Positions 26,639-35,780 of a stretch of DNA of 60,063 nt are shown piece after piece. The DNA is taken from positions 1 to 60,063 of the forward strand of contig DOTD01000080.1 in NCBI GenBank assembly GCA_003513005.1, given 5' to 3'. Under the pieces are notes generated by a model that saw only the letters and a program-made list of their open reading frames with translations, made no database searches and was not told where the DNA came from. This DNA comes from Desulfotomaculum sp. GTDB taxonomy: Bacteria > Bacillota > Desulfotomaculia > Desulfotomaculales > Nap2-2B. Each line of letters starts with the position of its first letter. Position 1 is the first letter of the stretch. A program made the translations under genes and the position numbers.

Positions 26639-26650
26639 GAACACATGTTC
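26639..26650 (-). promoter_or_regulatory. LexA (SOS) operator upstream of dinB
   Basis: GAACACATGTTC fits the Gram-positive LexA consensus GAAC-RNRY-GTTC exactly and lies about 48 bases before the dinB start. A weaker half-match, GAACATTTGTTT, occurs at 26610-26621. Confidence 0.8.
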
Positions 26651-26773
26651 TAGTCAAGAGTTAATTTTTCATATATTTTGTCCAGGCGGCCTGCTATTGC
26701 AGGGCTGATATTAATGATGTCCCCGAACAGCAAATACCTTGCTCAGTACCTGGATTCTGCTCTCCCATTCCAT
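26650..26773 (-). pseudogene. Possible short frameshifted ORF after purQ
   Basis: ATG 26773 opens MEWESRIQVLS; a second frame continues as YLLFGDIINISPAIAGRLDK to TAG at 26650. Together they could make a protein of about 42 residues with one frameshift. I do not recognise it; it may equally be noncoding. Confidence 0.25.
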
Positions 26774-26792
26774 TTCCCCCACGGACCGGTAT

Positions 26793-27572
26793 TTACATCT
26801 CCCTTGCGTAGTTTACAGCATTTCGAAAGATAGCCTCTCCCTGAGGCTGTAATTGGTTTCCACGCCGCCAGTTGGGATACTGGATTTGATCAACAAATCT
26901 TTCCGGATGCGGCATCATGCCTAAAACAAGCCCTGCCGAATCACAAATACCTGCGATAGCATTCAGCGAACCATTGGGGTTGGCGGGATACCCGGCAGCC
27001 GGAAGAGATCCCTCGCCGGCGTATCTAAAAACTACCCGGCCGGCAGTCTCAATATCATTTAACGTGGCGGGATCTGTATAGAATTTCCCTTCCCCATGGG
27101 CGACCTGGAGGCTTATTTGCTTGCTTTCATTGTCTTTAACAAAAATACAATTTGTTTTTTCAATCAGAAGCTTTACCCAGCGGCACTCAAAACGGCCGCT
27201 GTCGTTATGAATTAAAGCTGCCTTTATTTTTCCCGAAACCTGCCCGTCCGGCAGGAGCCCGGTGCGGACCAGCACCTGAAAACCATTGCAAATCCCCAGT
27301 ACCGGCCTGCCTGCTGTTACAAATTCCTGCAGTTTCTCTTTTAGAAAAGAGGTTAATTCCACAGCCAGAATTTTCCCGGAATGAACATCGTCACCGTAAG
27401 AAAACCCGCCCGGAATAACAAGAATCTGATAGTCAAGCAGCTTTTTCTCTCCATTGCGGAGCATATTTATATGAACAAGTTCACTTTCTCCGCCCGATTT
27501 ATTAAAGGCGTATAAAGTTTCTTCATCACAATTTGTACCGTCTGTTCTAAGTATGCAAACCCTTGGTTTCAT
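26793..27572 (-). CDS. purQ: FGAM synthase glutaminase subunit PurQ
   Basis: 259 residues. Class I glutaminase: VCILRTDGTNCDEE start, GGFSYGDDV oxyanion loop, VLGICNGFQVL with the nucleophile Cys, and a C-terminal His-Pro-Glu (MMPHPERFVDQ). It supplies ammonia to PurL for conversion of formylglycinamide ribonucleotide to its amidine in purine synthesis. AAGGAGA lies 11 bases before ATG 27572. It follows purL by 29 bases. No other purine genes are in the window. Confidence 0.95.
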   Translation of the reverse strand: MKPRVCILRTDGTNCDEETLYAFNKSGGESELVHINMLRNGEKKLLDYQILVIPGGFSYGDDVHSGKILAVELTSFLKEKLQEFVTAGRPVLGICNGFQVLVRTGLLPDGQVSGKIKAALIHNDSGRFECRWVKLLIEKTNCIFVKDNESKQISLQVAHGEGKFYTDPATLNDIETAGRVVFRYAGEGSLPAAGYPANPNGSLNAIAGICDSAGLVLGMMPHPERFVDQIQYPNWRRGNQLQPQGEAIFRNAVNYAREM

Positions 27573-27601
27573 ACAGGCCTGTCTCCTTATGCATCCGTTT
27601 T

Positions 27602-30439
27602 TTAAGCATTGAATACCTTTTGCATCAGACCTTTCCATGGTTCAATTAAAAGACCGAGATCTACCCTGAACAGTTCACTGCCGCCGGCAAAAAAGCTGAT
27701 TTCGCGCTTGCTTGTTGTATCGCCGATTTTTATATGCGGCACACCAGAAAATACTGCGTTGTAATCTGTTTCTGAATCCATCTCTACAAGAAAGCAGCCT
27801 GCAGTTTCATTGAAGAGAAAGTAGTCAGGCCTCGTCTTATTTTCTATGGTTATCGTTGCGCCTATGCCGCCGCCAAAACACATTTCGGCAAGCGCAGCTG
27901 CAACCCCGCCCTCGCTTATATCGTGGCAGGCAAGAATTTGTCCTTTTATTATTGCCTGATGAAGTTTTTTAAAGGTGAGACCCAGTGTATTCAGATCAAT
28001 AGCCGGAAGGGGACCCTCCAATCCTTCAAGGTCGTAATAAGCCGAACCCCCCATTTGTTCCAGTTCCCGTTTTCCTACAAGTATGATTGAACTGCCTGTC
28101 CGCTTAAAATCAGCGGAGACAGTTTTTTGTACATCAGCTATCCTGCCAAAAACTGAAACGCAAAGGACAGGAGGTATTTTCAGCAGTGTCCCGTCACTGC
28201 CGCGATAAGTGCTTGATAAACTGTCTTTGCCTGAGATAAAAGGCATCCCGGTTGCCTGTACGAAATCTACACACGCGTCAACCGCTCTGTCCAAGTCCCC
28301 CAGTGATTCTTCATCAGGGAACGGCCAGATAAAATTATCGATTAAAACCATCTCTTCCGGATTGGCGCCGGCAGCGACCGCATTAGAGACCGCTTCCGCA
28401 GCCGCCCATAGACTCCCGTGATATGGATCTATTGTATTTAAAACAGGATTCAGGCCATGGCTGATTACCATACCATAGGGATAACCAAGCAGCGGTTTTA
28501 AGACTACTGAATCATTGGGACAGTCCCCGGAGATCCCGGCAAAGGGCGGCAAACAGCAGGAGCCCTGAACCCCATGGTCATACATGCGTACAATAGGCTC
28601 TTTTGAACAAACATTGGGATGACCCATGACCCGTTGATATACTAAAGGCAAATCATTGGGAAGGGGAATACTCTTATTGTCAGCACATTCTTTTTTCTTA
28701 AAAGAAGCCTTCATTACTCTTTGAGGCAGGCCGTCATGGAGAAAGCTCATCTGTAAATCACAAATCGTTTCTCCATGGTAGGTAACAACCAATTTTTTGC
28801 TGTCTTTAAACTGCCCCAGTACAGAAACTTCAACGTTTAACAAATTGCAGATTTCTAAAACACTTTCCAGATTCTCAGGAGCGACCGCCAGGACCATCCT
28901 TTCCTGACTCTCCGACACCCATATTTCCCATGGTTTGAGTCCCGGGTATTTTAAAGGGGCTTTTTCCAGAGCAACCTCCACACCTGTTTGCGAACCCATT
29001 TCCCCTATCGCGGAACTGAACCCCCCGGCCCCGCAGTCTGTCACAGCCCTGATTAACCCGGCTAGGCTTGCCTTTATTATTGCGTCGCTGACCCTTTTTT
29101 CTTCTATCGGGTGACCGATCTGGACTGCGCTGGAATTGACTTCCGTAGTCCTTTCAGTCATTTCTCCGCTTGAAAAAGTTGCCCCGTGAATGCCGTCCCG
29201 TCCTGTGCGGCCTCCTATAGCCAAAACGAGATCGCCAACTTGCGGCTGCCCTTTTGCGCATCTTTCCCGCGGTAAAATGCCGTATGCCCCCACTATTATG
29301 GTCGGCTTGGCGCGAAAATCCCGGTGAAAATGGACTGATCCGTTATTAGTCGGTATGCCCATGCGGTTTCCATAATCTTTTACTCCTGCTACAACCCGGC
29401 GCAGCAGGTAGTGCGGGTGCAGACAGCCTGGCGGTATCTCTTCTCCCGGGGTATCGGGGTGAGCAAAACAAAATATATCTGTGGAAGCAATTACTTTTGC
29501 GCCCTGCCCGGTCCCAAGAACGTCCCGAAAGACTCCTCCGCTTCCGGTCATTGCCCCGCCATACGGTTCAATTGCAGAGGGTGAATTGTGCGTTTCCACT
29601 TTTCCGCAAATCGCCCATCCATCGTAAAAATCCATTACTCCCGAATTGTCGGCAAATGCTGAGAGAACGAGCGGATGACGCGTTTCGCTGGTTGCTTGCT
29701 GAAGACGTTTTAAAAGGGGAGTCTTTTCCTCCCCGTTGACGATCAGCTTTGCTTTGAAGGTCTTATGACTGCAGTGCTCGGACCATGTCTGGGCGATAGT
29801 CTCAATTTCGCAGTCTGTCGGATTGCGGCCGGCTTTTTTAAAATAGCTTTGGATTAACCGCATCTCTTCAAGATTCAGAAAGAGCTTTTCGCTGCTAAGA
29901 TCCATTAACTGCCTATCGTCCATCTGAGCAACTGGAATAGTCTCGGAACTGGTGGGATTGCCGCGGATTATTAGTGATAAGGGCGCCTTTTCGACAACCC
30001 TTTCGACAGTCGTATTTACTAAGAGATGATCGATTACGGCCCGGATATCACTTTCTTTGATTTCTTCGCCATAAAAGGCATATTCCCTGCTTGAGCCGGC
30101 GGCGTCGGCATAAACTCCCAAATCTGAGGCTGCTTTTAAAAGAGAGGCTGCCTCAGGGTTCATCACGCCGGGTTTATAGGCCACTTCGACAACTCTCTGA
30201 GCCCCTTGCAGGACCGGAGCATTTAAACTATACAGCTGAAATACTTCTTCCGCTAAAAGCTTTTGCGCCAAAAGATCAGCCTGCTTTTCGTCAATGTTCT
30301 CAAATCTGTAGATTTTTGCAGTACGTATGCCTGCTATGCTATTTATACCCAAAAAAGCGTTGATATCGTAAAGCAGACCGTTTCCCACAGGGTCGCCGGC
30401 GTCAGGACTGTTTGTCACTCTTACTTCTTGAATCATCAA
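27602..30439 (-). CDS. purL: FGAM synthase PurL with N-terminal PurS-like domains
   Basis: 945 residues. The catalytic part from about 185 on has ETIAQTWSEHCSHKTFKAKL, FADNSGVMDF, KVETHNSPSAIEPYGGAMTG and DCGAGGFSSA. The extra 170 N-terminal residues hold two PurS-like units, one beginning VRVTNSPDAGDPVG, a second beginning VEVAYKPGVMNPEA, so the small PurS subunit appears fused in tandem. PurL of this class is usually about 740 residues and pairs with separate PurS and PurQ. GGGGGTC lies upstream of the ATG. Forms an operon with purQ. Confidence 0.92.
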   Translation of the reverse strand: MMIQEVRVTNSPDAGDPVGNGLLYDINAFLGINSIAGIRTAKIYRFENIDEKQADLLAQKLLAEEVFQLYSLNAPVLQGAQRVVEVAYKPGVMNPEAASLLKAASDLGVYADAAGSSREYAFYGEEIKESDIRAVIDHLLVNTTVERVVEKAPLSLIIRGNPTSSETIPVAQMDDRQLMDLSSEKLFLNLEEMRLIQSYFKKAGRNPTDCEIETIAQTWSEHCSHKTFKAKLIVNGEEKTPLLKRLQQATSETRHPLVLSAFADNSGVMDFYDGWAICGKVETHNSPSAIEPYGGAMTGSGGVFRDVLGTGQGAKVIASTDIFCFAHPDTPGEEIPPGCLHPHYLLRRVVAGVKDYGNRMGIPTNNGSVHFHRDFRAKPTIIVGAYGILPRERCAKGQPQVGDLVLAIGGRTGRDGIHGATFSSGEMTERTTEVNSSAVQIGHPIEEKRVSDAIIKASLAGLIRAVTDCGAGGFSSAIGEMGSQTGVEVALEKAPLKYPGLKPWEIWVSESQERMVLAVAPENLESVLEICNLLNVEVSVLGQFKDSKKLVVTYHGETICDLQMSFLHDGLPQRVMKASFKKKECADNKSIPLPNDLPLVYQRVMGHPNVCSKEPIVRMYDHGVQGSCCLPPFAGISGDCPNDSVVLKPLLGYPYGMVISHGLNPVLNTIDPYHGSLWAAAEAVSNAVAAGANPEEMVLIDNFIWPFPDEESLGDLDRAVDACVDFVQATGMPFISGKDSLSSTYRGSDGTLLKIPPVLCVSVFGRIADVQKTVSADFKRTGSSIILVGKRELEQMGGSAYYDLEGLEGPLPAIDLNTLGLTFKKLHQAIIKGQILACHDISEGGVAAALAEMCFGGGIGATITIENKTRPDYFLFNETAGCFLVEMDSETDYNAVFSGVPHIKIGDTTSKREISFFAGGSELFRVDLGLLIEPWKGLMQKVFNA

Positions 30440-30580
30440 AAGACCCCCGGAAAGTTTTTACTTAATTAATTCCCAAAAACATTATTATTTTAGTATATAC
30501 GGGGCAAAAAAACAACCTCGCTTATTTTTGCCTTATTGCGCTAAGGGCATTGACCCTCTTAGTTGATGAGTTTTCATACT

Positions 30581-31276
30581 TTAAGCTTCTTCTATGATTT
30601 CACTGATTTCAAGCTTCCTTTGAAAATGCTTTAAAATCTTTGCCAAGCTGTTATTAAAAATCAGGCAAAAGAAAGCATTGCCCAGAGCGTGAAAGGTATC
30701 GAACCAGAAGCTGGCTATATTAACTGTAAAGAATGAATTAATATTTAACGGTGAAATAAAAGCAGTCCAGGACCAAATATTCATAATCCAACCAAATAGA
30801 TATCCCCAGAAAAAGCTAAAAAAAACAATACCCGTGCGTCCAATTTTCGGGCAAATTATTTTCAGAAGACCGGCAGTGCTTCCTGCCATACCCCAGGCGA
30901 ACATCTGCCATGGTGTCCAAGGACCCTGACCCAGAAAAAAATTCGAGAGGACCGCCGCTGTTGAGCCTACTAAAAAACCGGCCTGTGGTCCGAAAATTAA
31001 TCCCGTCGAAATTACTAAAAAAGTAGCCGGCTGAACACCCGGTATTATTGCAAAAGGAATCCGGCTGACCGCAGCTATTGAGCTTAGCGCTGCAAGAACA
31101 GATAAATACTTGGCTGAAAACGAATTTTTCTCGCAAACCCAATAAAAAAAACACAGGGCAATAACAATGATCTCCAGGGAGAGCAAACCCCAGTCCTGTC
31201 TGGATAAAATCAGTATTGCTCCAATGATAACCATTACAGATATTGTTAAAGATATTGCTCTGGTTGTTATTCGCAT
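30581..31276 (-). CDS. ECF transporter substrate-binding (S) subunit, probable B12
   Basis: 231 residues, about six membrane helices. The segment IPGVQPATFLVISTGLIFG, GFLVGSTAAVLSNFFLGQG and PWQMFAWGMAG is typical of ECF S components of the cobalamin CbrT-like group. In ECF importers the S subunit binds the vitamin and toggles in the membrane. Its start overlaps the end of the ATPase gene by 10 bases. The upstream cobalamin riboswitch (35781-35945) supports B12 or a corrinoid precursor as substrate; this is inference. Confidence 0.82.
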   Translation of the reverse strand: MRITTRAISLTISVMVIIGAILILSRQDWGLLSLEIIVIALCFFYWVCEKNSFSAKYLSVLAALSSIAAVSRIPFAIIPGVQPATFLVISTGLIFGPQAGFLVGSTAAVLSNFFLGQGPWTPWQMFAWGMAGSTAGLLKIICPKIGRTGIVFFSFFWGYLFGWIMNIWSWTAFISPLNINSFFTVNIASFWFDTFHALGNAFFCLIFNNSLAKILKHFQRKLEISEIIEEA

Positions 31277-32925
31277 AATTTTTTTATTTGTTCCAGCGCT
31301 TCCCGGACAGTTAAAATATTCTTTTTGTATCCCCTGAATAACCTGCTCATCTGGGTTGAAAAGAAAATCGACTCGCCCAGTATTTCATGTTTTGCGCCAT
31401 CCCCTGCAATTCTGCCGTCAAACATCAGGATAATCCTTTGGGCGTATTCCGCAGCAAACTCAATATCATTGGTAACGATTACTATTGCCGTGCCGTTTTC
31501 AGAATATCTTAAAAGCACCTTGCCGAGATCGTTTTTAAAATTGTAATCAATGCCCCTGGTCGGCTCATCCAACAACAACAGGCCGGGACGGCCGGCTAAA
31601 ACAGAAGCGAGTGCTACTCTTACCCGCTCTCCTGAGCTTAATTCCCTCGGGTTATACTGGAATAATTCTTTGACCCCCAACTCGTCAACAGTAAGCTTAG
31701 CCAGTTTGTCATCTGCAGCACCGGGGTTGTTATTTGAAAGACCGATTTCCTGCTCAACCGTTTCATAAAAAAAGTATTCATCGGTATTTTGCGGCATATA
31801 TCCAATCATCCCAGCGATGTCTTGAGCTTTATATTTGTTTGGATTATTGCCTGAGACTTTGACAAAACCCCTTCCCGGCTTTATTAAACCAGCTATTATT
31901 TTCAGCAAAGTTGTCTTACCGGCGGCATTCTCACCAAGTATGGCAATAATCTCCCCTTTTCTTACTGTAAGACTTATATCCTGCAGCCCCGTTTTTCCAT
32001 CAGGGTAACTGAACCAGAGATCTTTCAGTTCAAGAACTTCATCCTGTTTGTGCGTTTGTTTTAACGGTTCATTATTTGCCTGGTGGACAAAGGAAGATGT
32101 CTGCTCCGGCAGGTATTTTTTCAGAAAAGTCCTCCCTTCTTTTATGTCCAGGGGTATTATGGGAGCCCCGCAGATTACAAAAAACTTGGCTACCGGAGGG
32201 ATATTATTCATCTTGCCATCCAATCCCCAGCAGGCAATTTCTTTCGGAGTCCCACTTTTCAGAAGTTCTCCCCGATCAAGGACAACCACGCGATCAGCAT
32301 AACTAAAACATCTTTCCAGCCTCTGTTCAACGAGAATAACAGTTATTCCTTCTTCATTTAAACTTCTGACAAGTGTTAAAATCTCATCCGCGTTTGCCGG
32401 ATCCAGCTGTGAGGCCGGCTCGTCTAAAACGAGCACCTCCGGTCGCATTGCAAGGACAGAAGCAATAACCACCTTCTGCTTCTGTCCTCCCGAAATTGTT
32501 CCGGTAAATTTGTCTTTGATCTCCGACAGATTAAGAAAACCTACTACTTCAGCCACCCTGCGGACCATTTCACTATATCCGAGCCCAATATTCTCGAGAC
32601 CAAAAACAATTTCGGCCTCGACACTGTTCATGACCAGTTGTTTTTCGGGATCCTGAAAAATAATCCCGATGTTTCTGGCAAGCTTGCGTCTGTCCATGGC
32701 ACGGAGGTCTAAACCCTTATAAAGGATTTTTCCGCCTATTTTTCCCCCGTAGAAATCCGGAATAAGCCCTGCCAGCGAGCGGGCCAAAGAAGACTTTCCG
32801 GAACCGGATCCGCCCGTAACAAGAATAAACTCTCCTTCTTCAATTTTAAGATTAATCTTTTTCAAGGCAGGGTCTTTTTTATCGGGATAATAATAAGTCA
32901 GATCCTGGATCTCAAATAGCGGCAG
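31267..32925 (-). CDS. ECF transporter fused double ATPase (EcfA-EcfA')
   Basis: 552 residues with two ABC ATPase domains: Walker A GGSGSGKSS and SGGQKQK in the first, GENAAGKTT and SSGERVR in the second, each with LVLDEP or LLLDEP Walker B. The domain should begin FEIQDLTYYYPDKKDPALKK, which lies upstream of the first TTG (32865); the only start before the in-frame stop is CTG at 32923-32925, preceded by GGGGGTGG at 5 bases. A CTG start is therefore proposed. Overlaps the T-subunit gene by 28 bases. Energises the B12 importer. Confidence 0.88.
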   Translation of the reverse strand: MPLFEIQDLTYYYPDKKDPALKKINLKIEEGEFILVTGGSGSGKSSLARSLAGLIPDFYGGKIGGKILYKGLDLRAMDRRKLARNIGIIFQDPEKQLVMNSVEAEIVFGLENIGLGYSEMVRRVAEVVGFLNLSEIKDKFTGTISGGQKQKVVIASVLAMRPEVLVLDEPASQLDPANADEILTLVRSLNEEGITVILVEQRLERCFSYADRVVVLDRGELLKSGTPKEIACWGLDGKMNNIPPVAKFFVICGAPIIPLDIKEGRTFLKKYLPEQTSSFVHQANNEPLKQTHKQDEVLELKDLWFSYPDGKTGLQDISLTVRKGEIIAILGENAAGKTTLLKIIAGLIKPGRGFVKVSGNNPNKYKAQDIAGMIGYMPQNTDEYFFYETVEQEIGLSNNNPGAADDKLAKLTVDELGVKELFQYNPRELSSGERVRVALASVLAGRPGLLLLDEPTRGIDYNFKNDLGKVLLRYSENGTAIVIVTNDIEFAAEYAQRIILMFDGRIAGDGAKHEILGESIFFSTQMSRLFRGYKKNILTVREALEQIKKLCE

Positions 32926-33818
32926 TTATTCCACCCCCAGCTGGTAATAACAGGAATAAGCAAACCAGATAAAATTAGAAGTAAAAAACTCAATCCATCA
33001 AAGAGATAATCCATCTTTGGATAATAAGCGTAGCTGCCCGCTCCCATCGCTTTGCCTGCAAACGAAACAGCCAGTGCTGCGCAACTGCCGGCCAGGCAGA
33101 TCAAATCACCCGGCCGCAGCTTCTTACGCTCATACTTAGAACGCGGCCCGCTCCCAAAAGCCCTGCTGTGCATTGCTTCGGCAATTTGCCAGGCGCCTTC
33201 CAGAGATGTATATATTAAAGTGTTTACAGATTGGCAGTATAATGTAAACCTTCCCGTAAAGTTAAGAGAGGCGTAATCAAAACCCCTGGTTTTTTGCAGA
33301 TCCTGAATGTTTTCAAACTCTTTTTTCATACGTGGTATTAACCGGGTTCCTAAGGAAATTATCAGAGCAGGTTTATAAGCGAATCTTGAAAAGAGGCGCA
33401 GAACCTGATCGGGGCGCACCGCATTGTTACAAAGACAAAAAACACTTAAAACGACAAGAAGGCGTAGTCCCATCGCCAGACCATAGAAAACTGCTTCCAG
33501 AGAAATTATAATGCCGCCCAGGAAAGGAATTTGTGGGCCAGACCATAAGACAGTGCTTCCGGCGCGTGAGACCAACGGGTTTACCAGTACAATCAGCAGG
33601 GCCATATACAGGCTGAATTTTAAATAGGCTTTCCAAAACTTTAACACCCGGGCTGATACAATCGCCAGGACTGTTACCATAAAAACTGCTGTCAGGTAAA
33701 GAGGATGTGAAAATAACAGGGCAACCAGAAATAAAGACATAAAATAAACCAGAGCAGCGGCAGGATGCAGATTTTTAAAGTAATAGCTTTTAAAAGTATC
33801 CGGCCCTTTTTTATCCAT
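32898..33818 (-). CDS. ECF transporter transmembrane (T) subunit
   Basis: 306 residues with several membrane helices and the two cytoplasmic coupling motifs of EcfT: QKTRGFD and MHSRAFGSG (Arg-containing, contact the ATPases). It joins the S subunit to the ATPase pair. ATG 33818 is favoured, with GGAAAG upstream and just after the stop of the mini-ORF; an in-frame ATG at 33839 lies inside that ORF. Part of the riboswitch-led operon. Confidence 0.87.
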   Translation of the reverse strand: MDKKGPDTFKSYYFKNLHPAAALVYFMSLFLVALLFSHPLYLTAVFMVTVLAIVSARVLKFWKAYLKFSLYMALLIVLVNPLVSRAGSTVLWSGPQIPFLGGIIISLEAVFYGLAMGLRLLVVLSVFCLCNNAVRPDQVLRLFSRFAYKPALIISLGTRLIPRMKKEFENIQDLQKTRGFDYASLNFTGRFTLYCQSVNTLIYTSLEGAWQIAEAMHSRAFGSGPRSKYERKKLRPGDLICLAGSCAALAVSFAGKAMGAGSYAYYPKMDYLFDGLSFLLLILSGLLIPVITSWGWNNCRYLRSRI

Positions 33819-33820
33819 TC

Positions 33821-34000
33821 TTATCTGCTTTCCAAACAAACAATACGGTTGTTTTCATCCCATTTGACGTCATATTCAAGGGCCTCTGCGATATACCTGA
33901 GAGGGAGGTAAACGCGATCATTGTGCATCAGCGGTATTACACTCATTTGAATTCGACGGTTATTAACAAGAAGTTCTGTTTGCCCCAATAAAATAATCAA
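33821..34000 (-). CDS. Copper-amine-oxidase-N-like domain mini-ORF
   Basis: 59 residues from TTG 34000, overlapping the stop of the upstream barrel gene as TTGA. The protein is almost entirely one copper amine oxidase N-terminal-like (PF07833-type) module: LLVNNRRIQMSV, then YLPLRYIAEALEYDVKWDE and IVCLE. This module is normally a surface-attachment or extracellular unit fused to secreted enzymes. It has no signal peptide of its own. It may be a separate, coupled gene, or the C-terminal domain of the barrel protein detached by a frameshift. Confidence 0.62.
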   Translation of the reverse strand: MIILLGQTELLVNNRRIQMSVIPLMHNDRVYLPLRYIAEALEYDVKWDENNRIVCLESR

Positions 34001-34923
34001 ATTAACATCCCCGTCAGCCGTTCAACAAAAGACTTCCTGCTGTACACATCCGTAAGCGCAATTAATGCCTGCTGTGTAGCCATCTCATCACCTCCACCGC
34101 CTTTTATATGCTCGAAACATCCGCCGGGAAGCTGGTATCTGAGCAGCGCGGTAACCGGATTTCCGCCAGGCTTTTTAAATGCGCCGGCGCCAGGATCAAC
34201 ACCTACTGCAATCAAACCCTGAATCACAGCGCTGCATGACTCAGAATTCATGATCCCCCAGGATTCAAATCCCCCATTTTCCTTCTGGACATTACTTAAG
34301 TAGTTAACTGCTTTTTCAACAACCGGGCTGTCTTTTTTCTGCCCTAAAGCGCCAAGCGCGGTGAGCGCCATACCTGTTGAGTCAACATCGGATGTGGCCA
34401 AATCAGCTGCGGACCAGTTGAATGAACCGTCGGAATGCTGCCTGTCAGCCAGCCACTGAATTGCTTTTTCAGGTTCCTCAGGCTTTGCGCCCGCACAGGC
34501 TAGAGCGATAATTGCCCAGGCATGCGCGCTGACAAGTTCTTCCCCGCCGTTTGTTATGGAGTCGGCAAATTTTCCGCTTTTCAGCTGTGCACTCTGAAGT
34601 ATCTGCACCAAATCTTTACCGCCGCAGTTATACGGATCGCCTTTTACGGAAGTCAGTAACATGGTCAGAACAGAGTAATTATTTATGTCTCCCGAAACAA
34701 GCAATTCCTCAAGATTTTCGCAAGCCTTTTTGGCGCCGGCAGATTCATTTTTACCCGTACACGCGATTGCTATATAAGAGAATGGCGAATTGCTTTCATT
34801 TTTTACAGATTCTAAAAATCTGGCGGCTTGTATTATTTTTTCATGCAAATCAGTTCCTGCCCGGACTTGGGCTGGAAAGGCAATAAATAAAGATATTATG
34901 ATTAAAAAAATTACTTTTTTCAC
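33997..34923 (-). CDS. Secreted alpha/alpha-barrel protein, transcobalamin N-domain-like
   Basis: 308 residues with signal peptide (MKKVIFLIIISLFIAFPAQ, cleavage near VRAG). The body has the repeated helix pairs of the prenyltransferase/squalene-oxidase-repeat family: LADRQHSDGSFNWSAADLAT, MALTALGALG, YLSNVQKENGGFESWG and LLRYQLPGGCFEH. The same alpha6/alpha6 barrel forms the N-terminal cobalamin-binding domain of animal intrinsic factor and transcobalamin. Being secreted, next to a DUF4430 protein and under a B12 riboswitch, it is likely an extracellular cobalamin-binding protein (inference). GTG start with AGGGG upstream. Confidence 0.8.
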   Translation of the reverse strand: MKKVIFLIIISLFIAFPAQVRAGTDLHEKIIQAARFLESVKNESNSPFSYIAIACTGKNESAGAKKACENLEELLVSGDINNYSVLTMLLTSVKGDPYNCGGKDLVQILQSAQLKSGKFADSITNGGEELVSAHAWAIIALACAGAKPEEPEKAIQWLADRQHSDGSFNWSAADLATSDVDSTGMALTALGALGQKKDSPVVEKAVNYLSNVQKENGGFESWGIMNSESCSAVIQGLIAVGVDPGAGAFKKPGGNPVTALLRYQLPGGCFEHIKGGGGDEMATQQALIALTDVYSRKSFVERLTGMLI

Positions 34924-34997
34924 AAAACATGCGCCCCTTTATTAATATCGATTCATTATGGGCTTTGTGGCTTTAGGCCGCTTTTTTAAGATTCTTC

Positions 34998-35666
34998 TTA
35001 AGGGGTAGATCGATTAATTACGTTTAGATCCTCCCAGACTGGAAATTTAGCTCTAATATCTTCGCTGTACCACCAGATAATCCGATCACCCTCCAGGACC
35101 TTTTTAGACGCCGCCGAAACCATAGGAATTTGATCATTTACAGTATACATCCAACCTGATTGGCCTTTATTCCCCAGTCCTCCGATAAATTCGACAAGTT
35201 CCGGCCAACGTGACGAGGTCTCATAATTTAAGCCGGTGGCATCAAGGACATTTAGAACAGTAACACTTTCTGCTTCTCCGGCCGCGATACTTATTTTTGA
35301 CGGTGCGTAAATTATTTCCTTGTTTTTACCAACCACTGCTATGCTGACTGTTAATACCAAATCGTCGTCAGCGGTGTCTGCAGTTTTATTTTTGTCAACA
35401 GCGGCAGAAATTGATTTTTGGTCAGCGCGCTCACTTTTTATACTATTTACGTTATCTTCTGATGTTGTTTTTATTTTTTTCGTGCTTTGAACATTATTCT
35501 CAGGCGCAGCAGGCAAACCGGTTTTTTCTTTTCCAGGTAATTCATCCGTTGCTTTTATATTATTTAAACTTCTATGGTCTGATAATTGCGTAATTAATAC
35601 AGCTGCTGCCAAAAGCAGTATAACTGAAAACATAATTATTGTGTATAAAAATACTTTCTTACTCAT
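34998..35666 (-). CDS. Membrane-anchored DUF4430 (transcobalamin C-domain-like) protein
   Basis: 222 residues: N-terminal anchor (about 5-28), a Lys/Asp/Thr-rich linker to about 120, then a DUF4430 domain with TVLNVLDATGLNYET, KGQSGWMYTVNDQIP and LEGDRIIWWYSED. DUF4430 corresponds to the beta domain of animal cobalamin carriers. ATG 35666 has GAGGTC 7 bases upstream. First gene after the riboswitch and terminator, with the barrel protein 74 bases later. A role in capturing cobalamin at the cell surface for the ECF transporter is inferred. Confidence 0.83.
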   Translation of the reverse strand: MSKKVFLYTIIMFSVILLLAAAVLITQLSDHRSLNNIKATDELPGKEKTGLPAAPENNVQSTKKIKTTSEDNVNSIKSERADQKSISAAVDKNKTADTADDDLVLTVSIAVVGKNKEIIYAPSKISIAAGEAESVTVLNVLDATGLNYETSSRWPELVEFIGGLGNKGQSGWMYTVNDQIPMVSAASKKVLEGDRIIWWYSEDIRAKFPVWEDLNVINRSTP

Positions 35667-35678
35667 TTTAAAAGACCT

Positions 35679-35722
35679 CAAAATAAAATACTTCAGCGTC
35701 CCAGATGAGATAACTGAAGTAT
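35679..35722 (-). terminator. Expression-platform terminator of the cobalamin riboswitch
   Basis: On the minus strand ATACTTCAG and CTGAAGTAT (35714-35722 and 35688-35696) form a perfect 9-bp stem followed by TTTATTTTG. It lies between the riboswitch and the DUF4430 start, so premature termination is the likely control when B12 is abundant. Confidence 0.78.
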
Positions 35723-35780
35723 AAAATACCCCGCTCACGGCGCCGCTCTTTACGTGGAAGCGATAAAATATACCGGACTA

